A DNA stretch of 64,000 nt. Source: Campanula takesimana. Its lineage: Eukaryota; Streptophyta; Magnoliopsida; Asterales; Campanulaceae. The translations under genes were made by a program, and so were the position numbers. The first letter of the stretch is position 1. Each line of letters begins with the position of its first letter. This document shows, in pieces, positions 33,432 to 45,400 of this stretch. The notes below the pieces were generated by a model. That model was not told the origin of the DNA, made no database searches, and worked only from the letters and a program-made list of their open reading frames with translations. Location of the stretch: NCBI GenBank assembly GCA_026119855.1, contig JAOWBW010000764.1, positions 806,001-870,000 on the forward strand. The letters run 5' to 3'.

Positions 33432-36400
33432 TCTCTATATTATAATAGAGCTCAAGAGAAACTGCCTATTGACAAGAGACAAAGAAGGGTCAAGATTGCT
33501 TACTAACTGCCATGATCCAAAGGCCATTGTTTGCTGGATTTTTATGTATTTAATATTAACCTTTGGATTATTTGTATGCTCCCTTAATCAGACGGCTAAT
33601 AATTAGCGGTTTCCATCTCTTTTTCACGCCTGTTCTCACTACCCCTAATTCAATCGGCGGCTATTCTTTTTCTCAATTCATCGTCGGCATCCCCTCCTCT
33701 CCGATTTCCACCTGTCTCCATCCTCAGAATGCACCACCGCAGTCATCCAGTATTTTAGAGTTGTTGTTTATGCATTGGGGTACGATTTTTATCTTAGCCT
33801 ATTCATTAGATGCATATCTTTGTTTTAAGACAGAGGCTCCTATCCTGATACAGTACCCCAATCAAAGATAAATTTTCATCTTTCAATTGCTTAGAAAATT
33901 AGCATTTCCGTGATTGGAGCGGAACCCCTTGCAAATAATGATGCGTGAAAAGGACTTTGAGCGAATAAGTGCCCGTTTTGACTCACGGCACTTGAGTTGT
34001 TATGTTTTGATCAATCAAGTTCATAACTATGTGATTATCTACTTAATTAGTATATCTTTAATTGACTCTATGTAGCGGCGGCGAGTATGAGAAATTGAGG
34101 TCGTGCGGCTGATTATTTCTTAAAGGGGAGCGGAATAGGGCATCACAAAGAACTCCACCGTGAACGAACCTTTACACCTTTACTCAACAAAGAAAATTAG
34201 CCACCCACAGCTCTTCCCATCCCACTCTTCAGCAGTTGCATATCAGCCCCTTTAGCGCAGGAGAGAGCGAACAGACTGAGAGAAGAGTCTCCCATGGGGG
34301 CATTCAAGTGGCGTATAAATTCTTGAAGCTTGCATGTCACCGCGGCCCGCACTATTCAGCCTCCAGTTGACCTTTTGGATTCCAGTAGCACTGAGGCTTA
34401 AACTGATTGATTGGTAATCCACTACTCTTCACAGTCTTGAACTAAGCAAGAAACTCCATGTTTTTGTGTGTTATGATGTTCAGTTTTTGGAAACTGCCCC
34501 TTTGTTGATTTTAGGATATAGTTTCAAATTTGTTACTGGAACACCCATTGAAAGGCTCATGAGTAACTGAAACCAGCCTGTTTTTAGGTACAACCCTTTT
34601 TTCTTTACAGTTACTTCCAAGTTGGATGATTTAGCATTATTTGATTCTTTGATTTCCCCATTACATTTGGTTATATAGTTTGTTCGTTTGAAGTATTTGA
34701 GATCTGTCCAAACAGGTTATGAGAAAAGTTTTGGGATGATATATAGGAACAAAAGCTTTTGTTCCCAGTGTAAGTGAAAAGAAAAAATGAAAGAGAAGTC
34801 TTTGTGAACTTTCTTGATTGTGATATTGGTTTGTTTGTGGGTATGTAAGAAAAGGAGGGGGTGCCGCCGTGTCGGGTAAGTGACGGAGCTGGGTGTCCTT
34901 CAGAGAGGAATTATTTACGAGACTTATTTGGTTTACATTGAACCTTAATCATACAAGCAAAATAAGGAAATAGAAAGATAAATGAATTTCTTCAGGCTTA
35001 GAAGCTTTGCAGAGGGAGCCAAGGGAGGTAGCCAAGTAATTAGGAGAGGAAAAGGAGTAGTGACTGTGAGCAGAATTAGGGGAAGATGCATCCTCCTTAT
35101 GAATGTGAAGGAGAGTGAGCATATCACCTGTTGTGTTGGGTGACAATAGTGATTTTTTTTTTTTTAAATAAACAACACACATATAAAATGACAAAAAAGA
35201 AATATTTAAATTTTTGGACATTCATTCTTGGACGAAGGTAGTGATTTATTTACTTGGAGAAAAATAATACAAAGTTCATTGGTCTTAGTTTGAAATTGTG
35301 TATTGCTTTGTTTTAAGTTGATTGTTGTCTGCAAATCTGTATCTTTCTATTCATTATAATGTTTGAATTACCATGTTTCGCATTTGTGTACACCTTTTGT
35401 TCTAGATCTAAGACGTGAGTAATAGATAATATCATCTTTAGAGCTGCATGCAGCAGAGCTCTAGGCCTGAAATGGTTTCACATTTCCTCTATTTTTTTGA
35501 AATTAAGTATGAAGATCTGTACACATAGAACTTCAGAAATTTGGTTTTTTCGGGGTACAAATATGGGGAGTGTGTTCATGTATGTTCCTTGTGTGTGTGT
35601 GGGGGGGGGGTGTAGGTTCCCATATAATGATTTCTTCTATCTGATTATCAATTTGTTTCCCATATATATTGTGATGAAGGAAACTTATTTCTCAGTAAGA
35701 AAACTATGTTTTATGCAATTGATAACGGTTTTTTGGTTTATTTATTTATCTTTTTTACTTTAGTTGACAATTGCCATTAAATTTTTTTTTTCTTTTTTGG
35801 TTTTAGTGTGCAGTTAATAAAATCTTTATTTCATGTTAAGTGGTAATTTTTTTGTGGAAGAGATTATGTTGCTCTCTCATCACATGAGTATGGTGTTCAA
35901 CCCTTAGCTTTCCCTTATATTGAGTTTTCCTCTTATCAGGATGTTTTTGGGATAATGAAGAGGGCAGGTTTAACTCGGGGGTGGGGGGTGTAGGTTCCCA
36001 TATAATGATTTCTTCTATCTAACATATGTATTGCTTTATGGTGTAAGACTGTTCAAGAGTTATGGGATTTAATTTGCTTTGTCCTTACTTTTTTATATGT
36101 GGTTGAATTTGTGTTACTATAGTAACTATCTGTGTTAGGTTATTAACAAATTCATTTCTTGATTGTTTACATAGAAATATCAATGACATTTTTATATTTT
36201 TAATTTGTCTGCCATTAAATAAACTAAACTCAGGGTCAATTAGTGGTCTGAACTCTGGAGTTTGGATTGAATTTTGAAGCCTCATTCAAATCACAATTAT
36301 AACAGTTTCAATTTTCAAACATGTTTATATCGGAGTTTAACCAAATGTTTAGTACTTTACTGTTTTCGTTCAGTCGTCATGCCACAGTATGATGCACTTT

Positions 36401-36455
36401 TATAGGACAAATCAATTTTGTACTGTCACCCGTGCCAGTGGCACGGGCATGAGTA
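33432..36455. other. Spacer without recognised gene
   Basis: No coding signal I trust. It holds a short hairpin (TTGGGGTAC near 33776 with its inverse near 33855), a G-rich microsatellite near 35595 and a direct repeat of about 38 bp (35604-35641 and 35983-36020). Confidence 0.4.
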
Positions 36456-36459
36456 CTAT
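36420..36459 (+). mobile_element. Helitron-like 3' terminus (degenerate)
   Basis: Hairpin CCCGTGCCAGTGGCACGGG followed by a short spacer and CTAT. It is nearly the same as the terminus at 38843-38879, but the usual CTRR end is not intact. Confidence 0.5.
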
Positions 36460-36563
36460 TCTCTTATACAATAGAAGGCAGAAATAACTGTTTTATAAAG
36501 AGGGACTGAGATTTACTTTCACAAAATTGATCTAACGGCCTGTGCTCATCCTATCATCAACTG

Positions 36564-36602
<39 letters not shown>

Positions 36603-38879
36603 CCCACTCTCCTCTATTCTAAACCGGCCAACAATCCCTCAAACACGTCGTTTCTATCCTGATCCCTAACTTCTCCAATCGTTTGTGTATGTGAATTGTT
36701 TTTTGCTCTTTCAGGGATTTAGGTTTTCAGTGTTCCTACTTGATTTATAGCCTTTGTCATTCTTCCCACGATCTCTCTCCGACGGGTAACTGAGTGACGA
36801 TGAGCCGATTTTTTTTGTTGGAGTTTGCTGAGCAGTGCCTTTCCATGTTTTTTCGTTTGAAGCCACTGCACCCCGTCGTGGAATTGGAAGAGATGAAGAG
36901 GAAAGCAATATGTGCCGTTAAACTCCTCGCCGTTCCGCCTCCTCCATGGTCTTCGGCGTTGCTTGGTCGATTCAATTCAAGTCGTCACTTCGTCTTCTCC
37001 CAATTCCTGCTATTTTGTTCATCGAATTTCTGCATTTTTGATTAGGGCGAGCTTCTGCATTTTAGATTATGGTTTCCCTTAACGTTTTCATATATGGAGA
37101 TGGTACAGGTAATTAACAGAAGAGACACGGTTGTAAAGTACTGATGTTGATGTGAGTCATTTCCCCTTTTTAATTTTTGTAGTTCATCCTTAAGCGAAAC
37201 CCTAAATGCCCCCACTGCTGTCTCAAGAAGGTTGATTTTTTTTTCAATTTAATTCAAATATTTTGTTTCTTCGATTTCCACAGGATTTAATTTTATTTGT
37301 TTAGATGATATATTCGAAACAATTATAGGTTTCATTCTTCCTTCTCTTCTCTTCTCTTATCGTTGCACCTATATTTTCTCAAACGCAAGAACATGGAGAT
37401 GGGGAAGAGACGAAAGAACTAAAGGAAGGGTAAGAAGGCATCGAGGGCTAATATCAGCACCCAAGACAATTTAAAAGGCAACCAAAGACGCTCTTCCGGC
37501 GGTTCCCACACCGAAGTGCCCAGCGACTCCCGTTTTGCTACTATGGTACTCTTGAAGATGGAGTACCTCGCACTGATAATTCTTTTCCAGAAGTTTACAA
37601 ATGAGTCTAACCTTCCTTACTCAAGGAGCAAAATGGTGTGATGAAACTTATGTGATGGTGTTAAGGGTTTGATGGTATTTTGTAGATTTTGGCTTTAAGA
37701 TTTTAAAAAGTGATGCGAGAGAAGATGGCTAGCAAAATTCAACTTCTAAACATAGTCCTTCGAGCCTGTCTCTGTGAGAAAAGCTATATTCTTCCTGATA
37801 TAACATTGATGTTGAGTTGTTTATTTTACGGTGTAATTGTGATTTAGATTATTACCTCTTTTTTTTCCATTCTAAATAACTTCTTCACGGAACTGCCTCT
37901 CTATATTTTCTGTACTGCCCTATATCTTTTCTGTTGTCAGAGAAATAAGCTGTATTGTTCAACACATTGGTTCCAAACTTTCAAGACAATAGAGCCCTAT
38001 TTAGATTGTTTTAGTTTCTTACCCACTTCCCACGTTCAGTTCAATGAAAAGCTGCCCAACCTAAAACCGCTTCACAATTGCTTTTGCATCCCTCAATGTT
38101 CATTCCTTCCCCTTTCCTTTCAAAAAATAAGGAAGAAGCAAGGTAGTAAATTGTGTCAAAAGTACCTTTTTTACACCAATGTGTGATCTGATTGAAATGG
38201 TAGCAGCATTAGAGGGAGTGTTGGATACTATAAATCATGTGCCAAAGCCAAGACTGGGAGGTTGTCTTCACCTCCAATGCCTGCCCAGTTAATGTTCAGC
38301 AACATCAACTCCCATTCTACAATGAATCCAATCAAAGTGGTCTGCAGTTGCTCCTTCTGGTATAATGAATGTGAAACAGTCTTAAAGTGATGCATAATTG
38401 TAATTATTTTGCATCTGTGATGGGAACCCGTTGCCAAATATGTATCCTTTGCCACCGGCTCCATGTAATGCTTCTCCTCACTATTACTTCCCCCCATTGT
38501 AGGTAACTTGCAGTAGATTATGAAGAATGTTGATAATGTCTGCCCATGTCTATGTCTAATTGGTTACACTCAGTGTCTCTCCCTCCCATAGCCACAATTT
38601 CCATTTTGATGCTAATGATGAACCTATCAACCAATTAGTAGGCGAGGAATGTATGATTTTATTTTTCTTATTTTTCAATTCAAAAAGTGATGTTTAATGG
38701 TTACATTATAGCTTTCTTATTTTGTATTTATATAAGAAGTATATTACTCTGATTTGAATGATGTGAATATTTATTTTCGTTTACATTTCACTTTTAAATT
38801 TTAGCTATACGTTCATCTCGATCATATTGTTACTTAATCCGTACTGTCACCGTGCCGTTGGCACGGGTGGGAGTACTAG
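36460..38879 (+). mobile_element. Probable non-autonomous Helitron
   Basis: Starts TCTCTTATACAATAGAAGGC, like plant Helitron 5' ends. It ends with hairpin CCGTGCCGTTGGCACGG plus GTGGGAGTA and CTAG at 38876-38879, next to a T. No Rep/helicase is seen. It contains a poly-A run (36568-36599) and gene-like stretches, e.g. from ATG 37394 a Lys/Arg-rich short frame with an early stop, which I cannot identify. The 5' boundary is less certain than the 3' one. Confidence 0.6.
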
Positions 38880-39203
38880 TGTTCCAACAATAAGAATCCA
38901 TGCATCAAATATTTTTAGGTATAAATTACAAGAAAACATTCAAATTTCATTTGCTTTAACACCAAGAAACCCGGCAATGAGTCCCAAAAGCCAATCTAAC
39001 ATATAAACCACTGAATATATCACCAATATTGTATTATCAGAAATAAAAATAATCAGAACCGTACAAAATAGGACTTAACAACTCCTTTATTCTCAATATT
39101 CAGTGACCTAAAAAACTGATTAAACATCAGAAAAAAAAAAAAAAAAAAAAAGAAGAAGAAGAAGAAACATTTAAGTTCCGGTCTTGAAATCATACCTTCA
39201 ATA

Positions 39204-42200
39204 TTAAGCTTTCCATGATGCCAAAGGAGGAGTGTCGGAATGCTGCCATGTAGATGCAGACATTGCAGACATATATCTATCACCCTTAACTGAATCTGCT
39301 GAAGCAATAGCTTCAAGTTCAGACATGTCTTCAGGGCTTAGTTTTACGGACAATGCTCCGATATTATCGTTGAAGTTTTTTATTTTTGTAGTTCCGGGAA
39401 TGGGACACACATCCGTTCCTTGGTGATGAACCCAAGCCAAAGCTAGCTGTGAGGCCGTACATCCTTTCTTTTCCGCCATTTGGTTGACCCGGTCAAACAA
39501 GTTTTGGTTATGCTCTAGATTTTCAGCTTGGAATCTTGGTAGGAGCTGCATGCAATTTATGAAATCATGTTAACCATTTTTATTCAAAATAAAACATGAA
39601 TTGTGTGATTTAAGTGGAGCACGATAATCACTTTCAGATTGACTAAATTGTCACATGATTCCATTGGGAGGGCACAAAAAGGTCTCAAGTACTAAAAGTT
39701 ACTCCCTCCGTTCCTAAATGACGGTCCAAATTTTCAAAAAAAATTGTCCCAAAAACGAATGTCCAGTTTTTGGGGAAGTTACTAAATCTTCCATCATCAT
39801 CATACAAGAAGTTCTGATTCACACTTCCACAGTTAGACTCAAAGTGAAATTTGGACGTTCTATTAGGGACGGAGGGAGTATAAAATGCTTTGACAGATCA
39901 TTGAGGATATTTTTGGGATTTCCGTGAAGTAGAGCACCAACTAAGAATTAATTTGTTGAAATCATATTAACGTTACTTTGTTTCACATTTTATGTAGTTC
40001 ATAATTTAGAATTGCAAGATTCAATAAGAAATGAAACTGCGGACTTTTACAGTGAGGCAACAGAAATGCATGTGAAGCTAAACTGAAATTAATTCCAAAT
40101 CGTTAGATATATTTTGTAAATAAACGAACCTTGCGGAAATCATCATTTGCCAAATTTTCCACCATCTTTGGACCAGACGAGAAGAATCCTCGTCCTAGAG
40201 GACTGTAAGCAACAATCCAATGCCAAGTTCTCTGAACATTTATAGGATACCAAACTTAGAAGACTGTTGATAGTTCATTATCCAATGGTAAGAATTAACT
40301 AATCAAATACTACCTCCGTCCCAAGAAAATAGTCTCATTTTTTTTAACATTAGATGGTCAACGCAAATGAACCTTGACCAACCATTAGTGTCAATTTAAT
40401 CATCCTAGTGAAATTCTAAAAATTGTAAATGACAAATCATTATGCGATTCGTCATTTACAATTTTTTGAATTTCACTAGGATGATTAACTGTCGTTAATA
40501 TTTGGTCAAAGTCACTTGTTGTGACCATCATAAGTCAAATGGGGGGTGGGGGGGGGGGACGGAGTAGATGTCTAACCTGCAAGTAGGGATGATTTCTTCC
40601 TCTACATCTCTTGACCACAAGGACCATTCAAGCTGAATCGCTGTTATTGGATGCACCGCATGTGCTCTTCTGATGGTTGAAGCTGAAGCCTCAGAAAGTC
40701 CTATGTATTTAATCTTCCCCTCTTCAACCAGTTTCTTAAGTTCTCCCATCTTGCGAAATTGAAGGAGCGATATTATTTTTATTAGAAATATTAGAGAAAA
40801 TTACCGTAGGGTCCCCATTCTAAGCTAAATTACCACCTAGTCCACACACATTTTCAATATTACCATGTAGTCCACGCACATTTTGAATATTCCCATCTAG
40901 TCCATTAAAATTATAGAATCCCGAAACTACCCCTTATTTTCAATTAAAACAGAAACCCCTCCCCTCTCCTCACATTCAGACGCAAATTGCGTTCTCTCTC
41001 TACTTTCTTTCACTGCTTTCTCTCTCTTCTCCATCCCCACCTCCGGCGACCCCATCCGGCCACCTCCGGCGACCTTTCCCTTCCCCATCGCCGGCGACCC
41101 TTCCTCTTCACCTCCGGTGACCTTTCCCCTCGATTTCCGAACCCCGGCGACCATCACACTGCGTTTTCACTCTCCTCCATCCCCCACCTTCGGCGACCCC
41201 TCATCTCCCCTATCTCCGGCGACCTTCTCCCAGTACCAACGCCCTCCTTAGCCATGGCTGAACCTAGAGGAGTTCTAGGCGACAACCACGAGCCAACAAC
41301 CGTCGAAAAATTCCGGCCAAGATGCCAAAATCCGAATCAAAAACAAAAAAACTGCACCTCCAGAATTCGGACTGTAAAAACGCGATTCCCGATGATTGAA
41401 CCGTTGGATCGTCTTCAAATTTTTGGAGCACTTGCGCATCACCAATCCGCACCTTTTCACCGTTGGGATCGTCAAACTAATTCTCCGATGCCGGAGATAT
41501 GGCCGGCGGCCGAATCAAATTCGAAAATCTGCACACTCCCAGGACCGTCCAGAAAAATGACGATTCCCGATGATTGAACCGTTAGATCGTCTTCAAATTT
41601 CTGGAGGAGTTCGAAACACCTAAACGCTACTTTCCACGTTGGGATCTTCCAAAATATGTCCGGTGCCGGAGATATGGCCGACGGCCGAACTGGAAAAAAC
41701 CCAAAAAAAATCGCTACCCCTATCTCCGGCGACATTCTACCTAACCTCGGCGACCCTCCCTCCCCGACCCAAATGCGTCCCTCACCCTCTCAACCCAACA
41801 AGCTCCAGCCGGCCAACTGTTCAGATTCAACCAAATCGCCCAGCCATCTCACCATCGCTGGCCAACTCCGGCGACCCCATCCCTCCCCTAACCCCGGCGA
41901 CCCTGCAGCTCCTTCTCCGTCACCGGACACCCCTACACCATCTCCGTTCACCCCTCCCCACCTCCGGCAATTACAGATCTAGCCCTCACCTCTCTCTCTC
42001 TCAATGGCGAACCTGCAACTCCTTCTCTGTCACCGGTCACCCCTCCCCCACTCTTTCTTCGGTCACCGCTAGCTCCGGCGACTTCCCTCAAAGTCGGTTT
42101 GTTTGTTGTTGTTGTTTTTTTTTTTTTTTTTTTTTTTTTTTTGTTTTTGTTGTTGTTGTTGTTTGGGAAATGAGAGTACAACTGTGAATTTGTTGATTGT

Positions 42201-42426
42201 ATTGTTAAGATTTCTGGTATTTGTAAAGTGGTTGAATTTCAAATTTGGCTATTCTTTTGATTAGATGACTTTTGGACAAGTTTGATATATTGTAAAATTA
42301 AATTTGATTCTTATGGTTATGTTGGGGATGGGAAGTGGTGGTGAATGGTGATGGTTGAGCATGGCAGAGGTTGGATGTGCCTATAAAAGGGAATGGAAGA
42401 AGGGAAATTTGGGTATGGATCTTGTT

Positions 42427-42464
<38 letters not shown>

Positions 42465-45400
42465 GTAACAGTATTGGGAATAATGATTGTCATTTAATGA
42501 TATTCTACATTAATTAGTTCAAAAATAGCTGATTGATTACTTTTACACAACTCAAAAGATATTAACATGTAATAGTATTGGGAATATTCACTATTCTGCA
42601 ATTTTTTGAAAAAAAAAGGAAGTTGTTTTGGGAACAACTGTGAACTTGTTGTTAGAACATCTGTGAAGCTGTTCTTGGAACAAGTGCGAACTTGTTTTTG
42701 GAAAAAGTGTGAACTTGTTATTGGAACAATTGCGAACTTACAATTGCGAGCTTACATTTGCGAACTTACAATTGTGAACTTACAACTGTGAACTTGTTAG
42801 AACAAGTGCGAACTTACAATTGCGAACTTGTTTTTGGAACAAGTGCGAACTTGTTATAGAAACAATTGCGAACTTACAATTGCGAACTTGATTTTGGAAC
42901 AAGTGCGAACTTGTTATTGAAACAATTGCGAACTTGTTCTTGGAACAATTGCGAACTTGTTTTTGGAACAAGTGCGAACTTGTTCTTGGAACAAGTGCGA
43001 ACTTACAATTGCGAACTTACAACTGTGAACTTTTTCTTTTAAACAAATAGTAATTTTTTTTTATAAATGTGAATTTGTTCTTGGAACAAGTGCGAACTTA
43101 CAATTGCAAACTTGTTTTTGAAATAATTGCGAACTTACAATTGCAAACTTACAATTGCGAACTTACAACTATGAACTTGTTCTTGAAAAAAATATATTTT
43201 TTTTTTTTAATGTTTGAATTTGTTCTTGGAATAACTGTAAACTTGTTTTAGAACAACTGTGAACTTGTTCTTAAACAACTGTGAACTTACTGATTAGTTC
43301 ACAGTTGTTTGGTCGCCGGAGTTGGTGGTCGCCGGATTCGATTGTGTTCTTAGTAGTTTTGTTGACAACTGTGAACTTACTGATTAGTTCACAGTTGTTT
43401 GGTCGCCGGAAATGATGGCCGGAAAATGTTGGCCGGAGGTGGTCGCCGGAAATGGTGGCCGGAATATGGTCGCCGGAAAATGGTGGTCGGAGGTGGTCAC
43501 GGGAAAACGGTGGTCGGAGGCGGTTGCCGGAAAACGGTGGCCGGAAAATGGTCGACGGAGACGGTGGCCGGAAAATTTTGCCGGAAAAGGTCACCGGAGA
43601 CGGTGGCCGGAAATGGTCGCCGGAAAATGTTTGCCGGAAAATATTGACGGAAAAGTTGTCGGAAAAAAGGTGGCCGGAATGGTCGCCGGAAAAGGTGGCC
43701 GGAAAAAGGTTGCCGGAGGTGGTGGTCGGCCGGAGGTGGTGGCCGGTCGGTCAAAGTTGTTGACCGGTGAGAAGGTGAAAGGTTGAGGAGGGAGGGGTAA
43801 TCATGTAATTTCCAGTCATTTAGTAAGGGCATTCATGCCCTTTTAATATCCCTTGGACTAGGTGGTTATATTGAAAATACCTTGGACTAGGTGGTAATTT
43901 AGATTCTAATGAGGGACTAAATGGGAGTTGCCCCAAATATTAATTGAAAATATTAGAATTGGCATAACAAATGATTATTAACTGTGATGAGCATTGTCAT
44001 GTGATTACTAGTTATAAATATCTGATTGATAAATGTTATGTGAAGTACTAAACATCATGTTTTTGGTAAATTTCTGAAAAACCATGTAATGTTTGATCAA
44101 CTACAATGATCAAGTGACCAAGAATGAACTTAGAGCTAATTTGGCGGTCATTACCTCCCGAAATAGGGTCGCACTTCCAGAAAGGATTTAAATTAATGAG
44201 TTTACATCCTTTAAAGAAAAATGCATATACAGTTTGTTTTTACTATTTTTAAGACGGGGAATATATATTAAATCATCATTATGTTCTTGTCGTGGTAAAT
44301 TAATTTCATTCCATGATGCTTCAAACAGAATGAAAAGTAATCATCAAGAACATAATAATGAATGGAACTGACAGAAGTATGATTGGAGCTATCAATGCCA
44401 TGAACTCACACCACCCGTACATTCGTTTGCAACTCCCCCCCCCCACCAACCACTTCAAAATGCGGTCTACTTTCAATGATTTGTCAAAAGATGGACATGT
44501 CAAATCACGTAAATTTGCTGAATAGTAAACTAATATTGCAAAGACTATTGCAAAATTCATATTGTAGGTGTTGAGTTATGGAGCCAAAACCGTGAAAAAA
44601 AGAGGTTGAAGCATAGAAAGCGGACAAATATTGAGGTGGAATGTTCGTGCCAGGCACGGCACTGAAAATGGGGGGTTATTCTGCGACTAGATGGCCATGG
44701 CATTATGCCAAAAGACAATAACAAGAAGGATAAAAAAAAAAAAAAAAAAAAAGGGCAGCCCGGTGTACAAGGCATCCCCGCATAACAAGAAGGATATATA
44801 AAAAAAAAAAAAAAAAAAAAAAAAAGGCCAAAATTATCTTGTTTTGAGATAAATGTGTTGAATTAATTCAAATTAAACAGGGAAATGCAGTAGGAGAAAA
44901 ATGGGAGAAAACGAACCGTGATTTCAATGGGGAGACGAGTATCAATGCGGTGTTGGTAGTAAAGATCAATACAATCAACCTCAAGTCTCTTCAAGCTAGC
45001 TTCGCAAGCAGCCCTTACATAGGCCGGGTCACCACATACCTCCCTTGACCCACTATCAATAAACTTGATCCCGAATTTTGAAGCCAATTGCACTTTCTCT
45101 CTAATCCCTCCCTTCAACGCCTGCATTTCACAAATACAAAACAACATAAAAGTTACGGTACATTTTTTACCCAACATAATCCAAAATATGAAGTCTTCCA
45201 CTTTGACCATCATATCTCCTTTCAAGTATGTAGTACATTCCTTTCATGGTATGTTTGGCCGCTCAATTCCGAGCCTTGGATTTGAACTGGAAGAACAAAA
45301 AGAACTCCAACGAATTGATCCAATTCCAACTCCACGACTTGGAATTGAGTTGTCAAACTTAGCATCAACAAAAAGACAACTCCCATAAAAATACTCCCAA

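Larger units (their letters stand above)
40794..43934. mobile_element. Mutator-like element in intron 2 of the reductase gene
   Basis: Imperfect inverted ends of about 80 bp share CTAAATTACCACCTAGTCCA and a second TAGTCCA block. A likely target duplication is AAATATTA (40786-40793 and 43935-43942). No transposase is seen. The left half is C-rich with many CTCCGGCGACC words (41040-42080) and a repeated GATTCCCGATGATTGAACCG block (41383 and 41562). The right half holds a GTGCGAACTTG minisatellite (42606-43280) and many GGTCGCCGGA words (43310-43770). Confidence 0.75.

Noticed and set aside
33563..33871. 102-codon frame with a Ser/Pro-rich, transit-peptide-like beginning
   Set aside because: No homologue recognised, no adjoining exon, and the sequence around it is non-coding in character.
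40987..42187. Pro/Ser-rich open frames of up to 196 codons
   Set aside because: They follow the CCGGCGACC repeats within the Mutator-like element; low complexity, no recognisable domain.
43399..43832. Overlapping open frames on both strands rich in Gly/Arg or Pro/Arg
   Set aside because: All are products of the GGTCGCCGGA repeat array.
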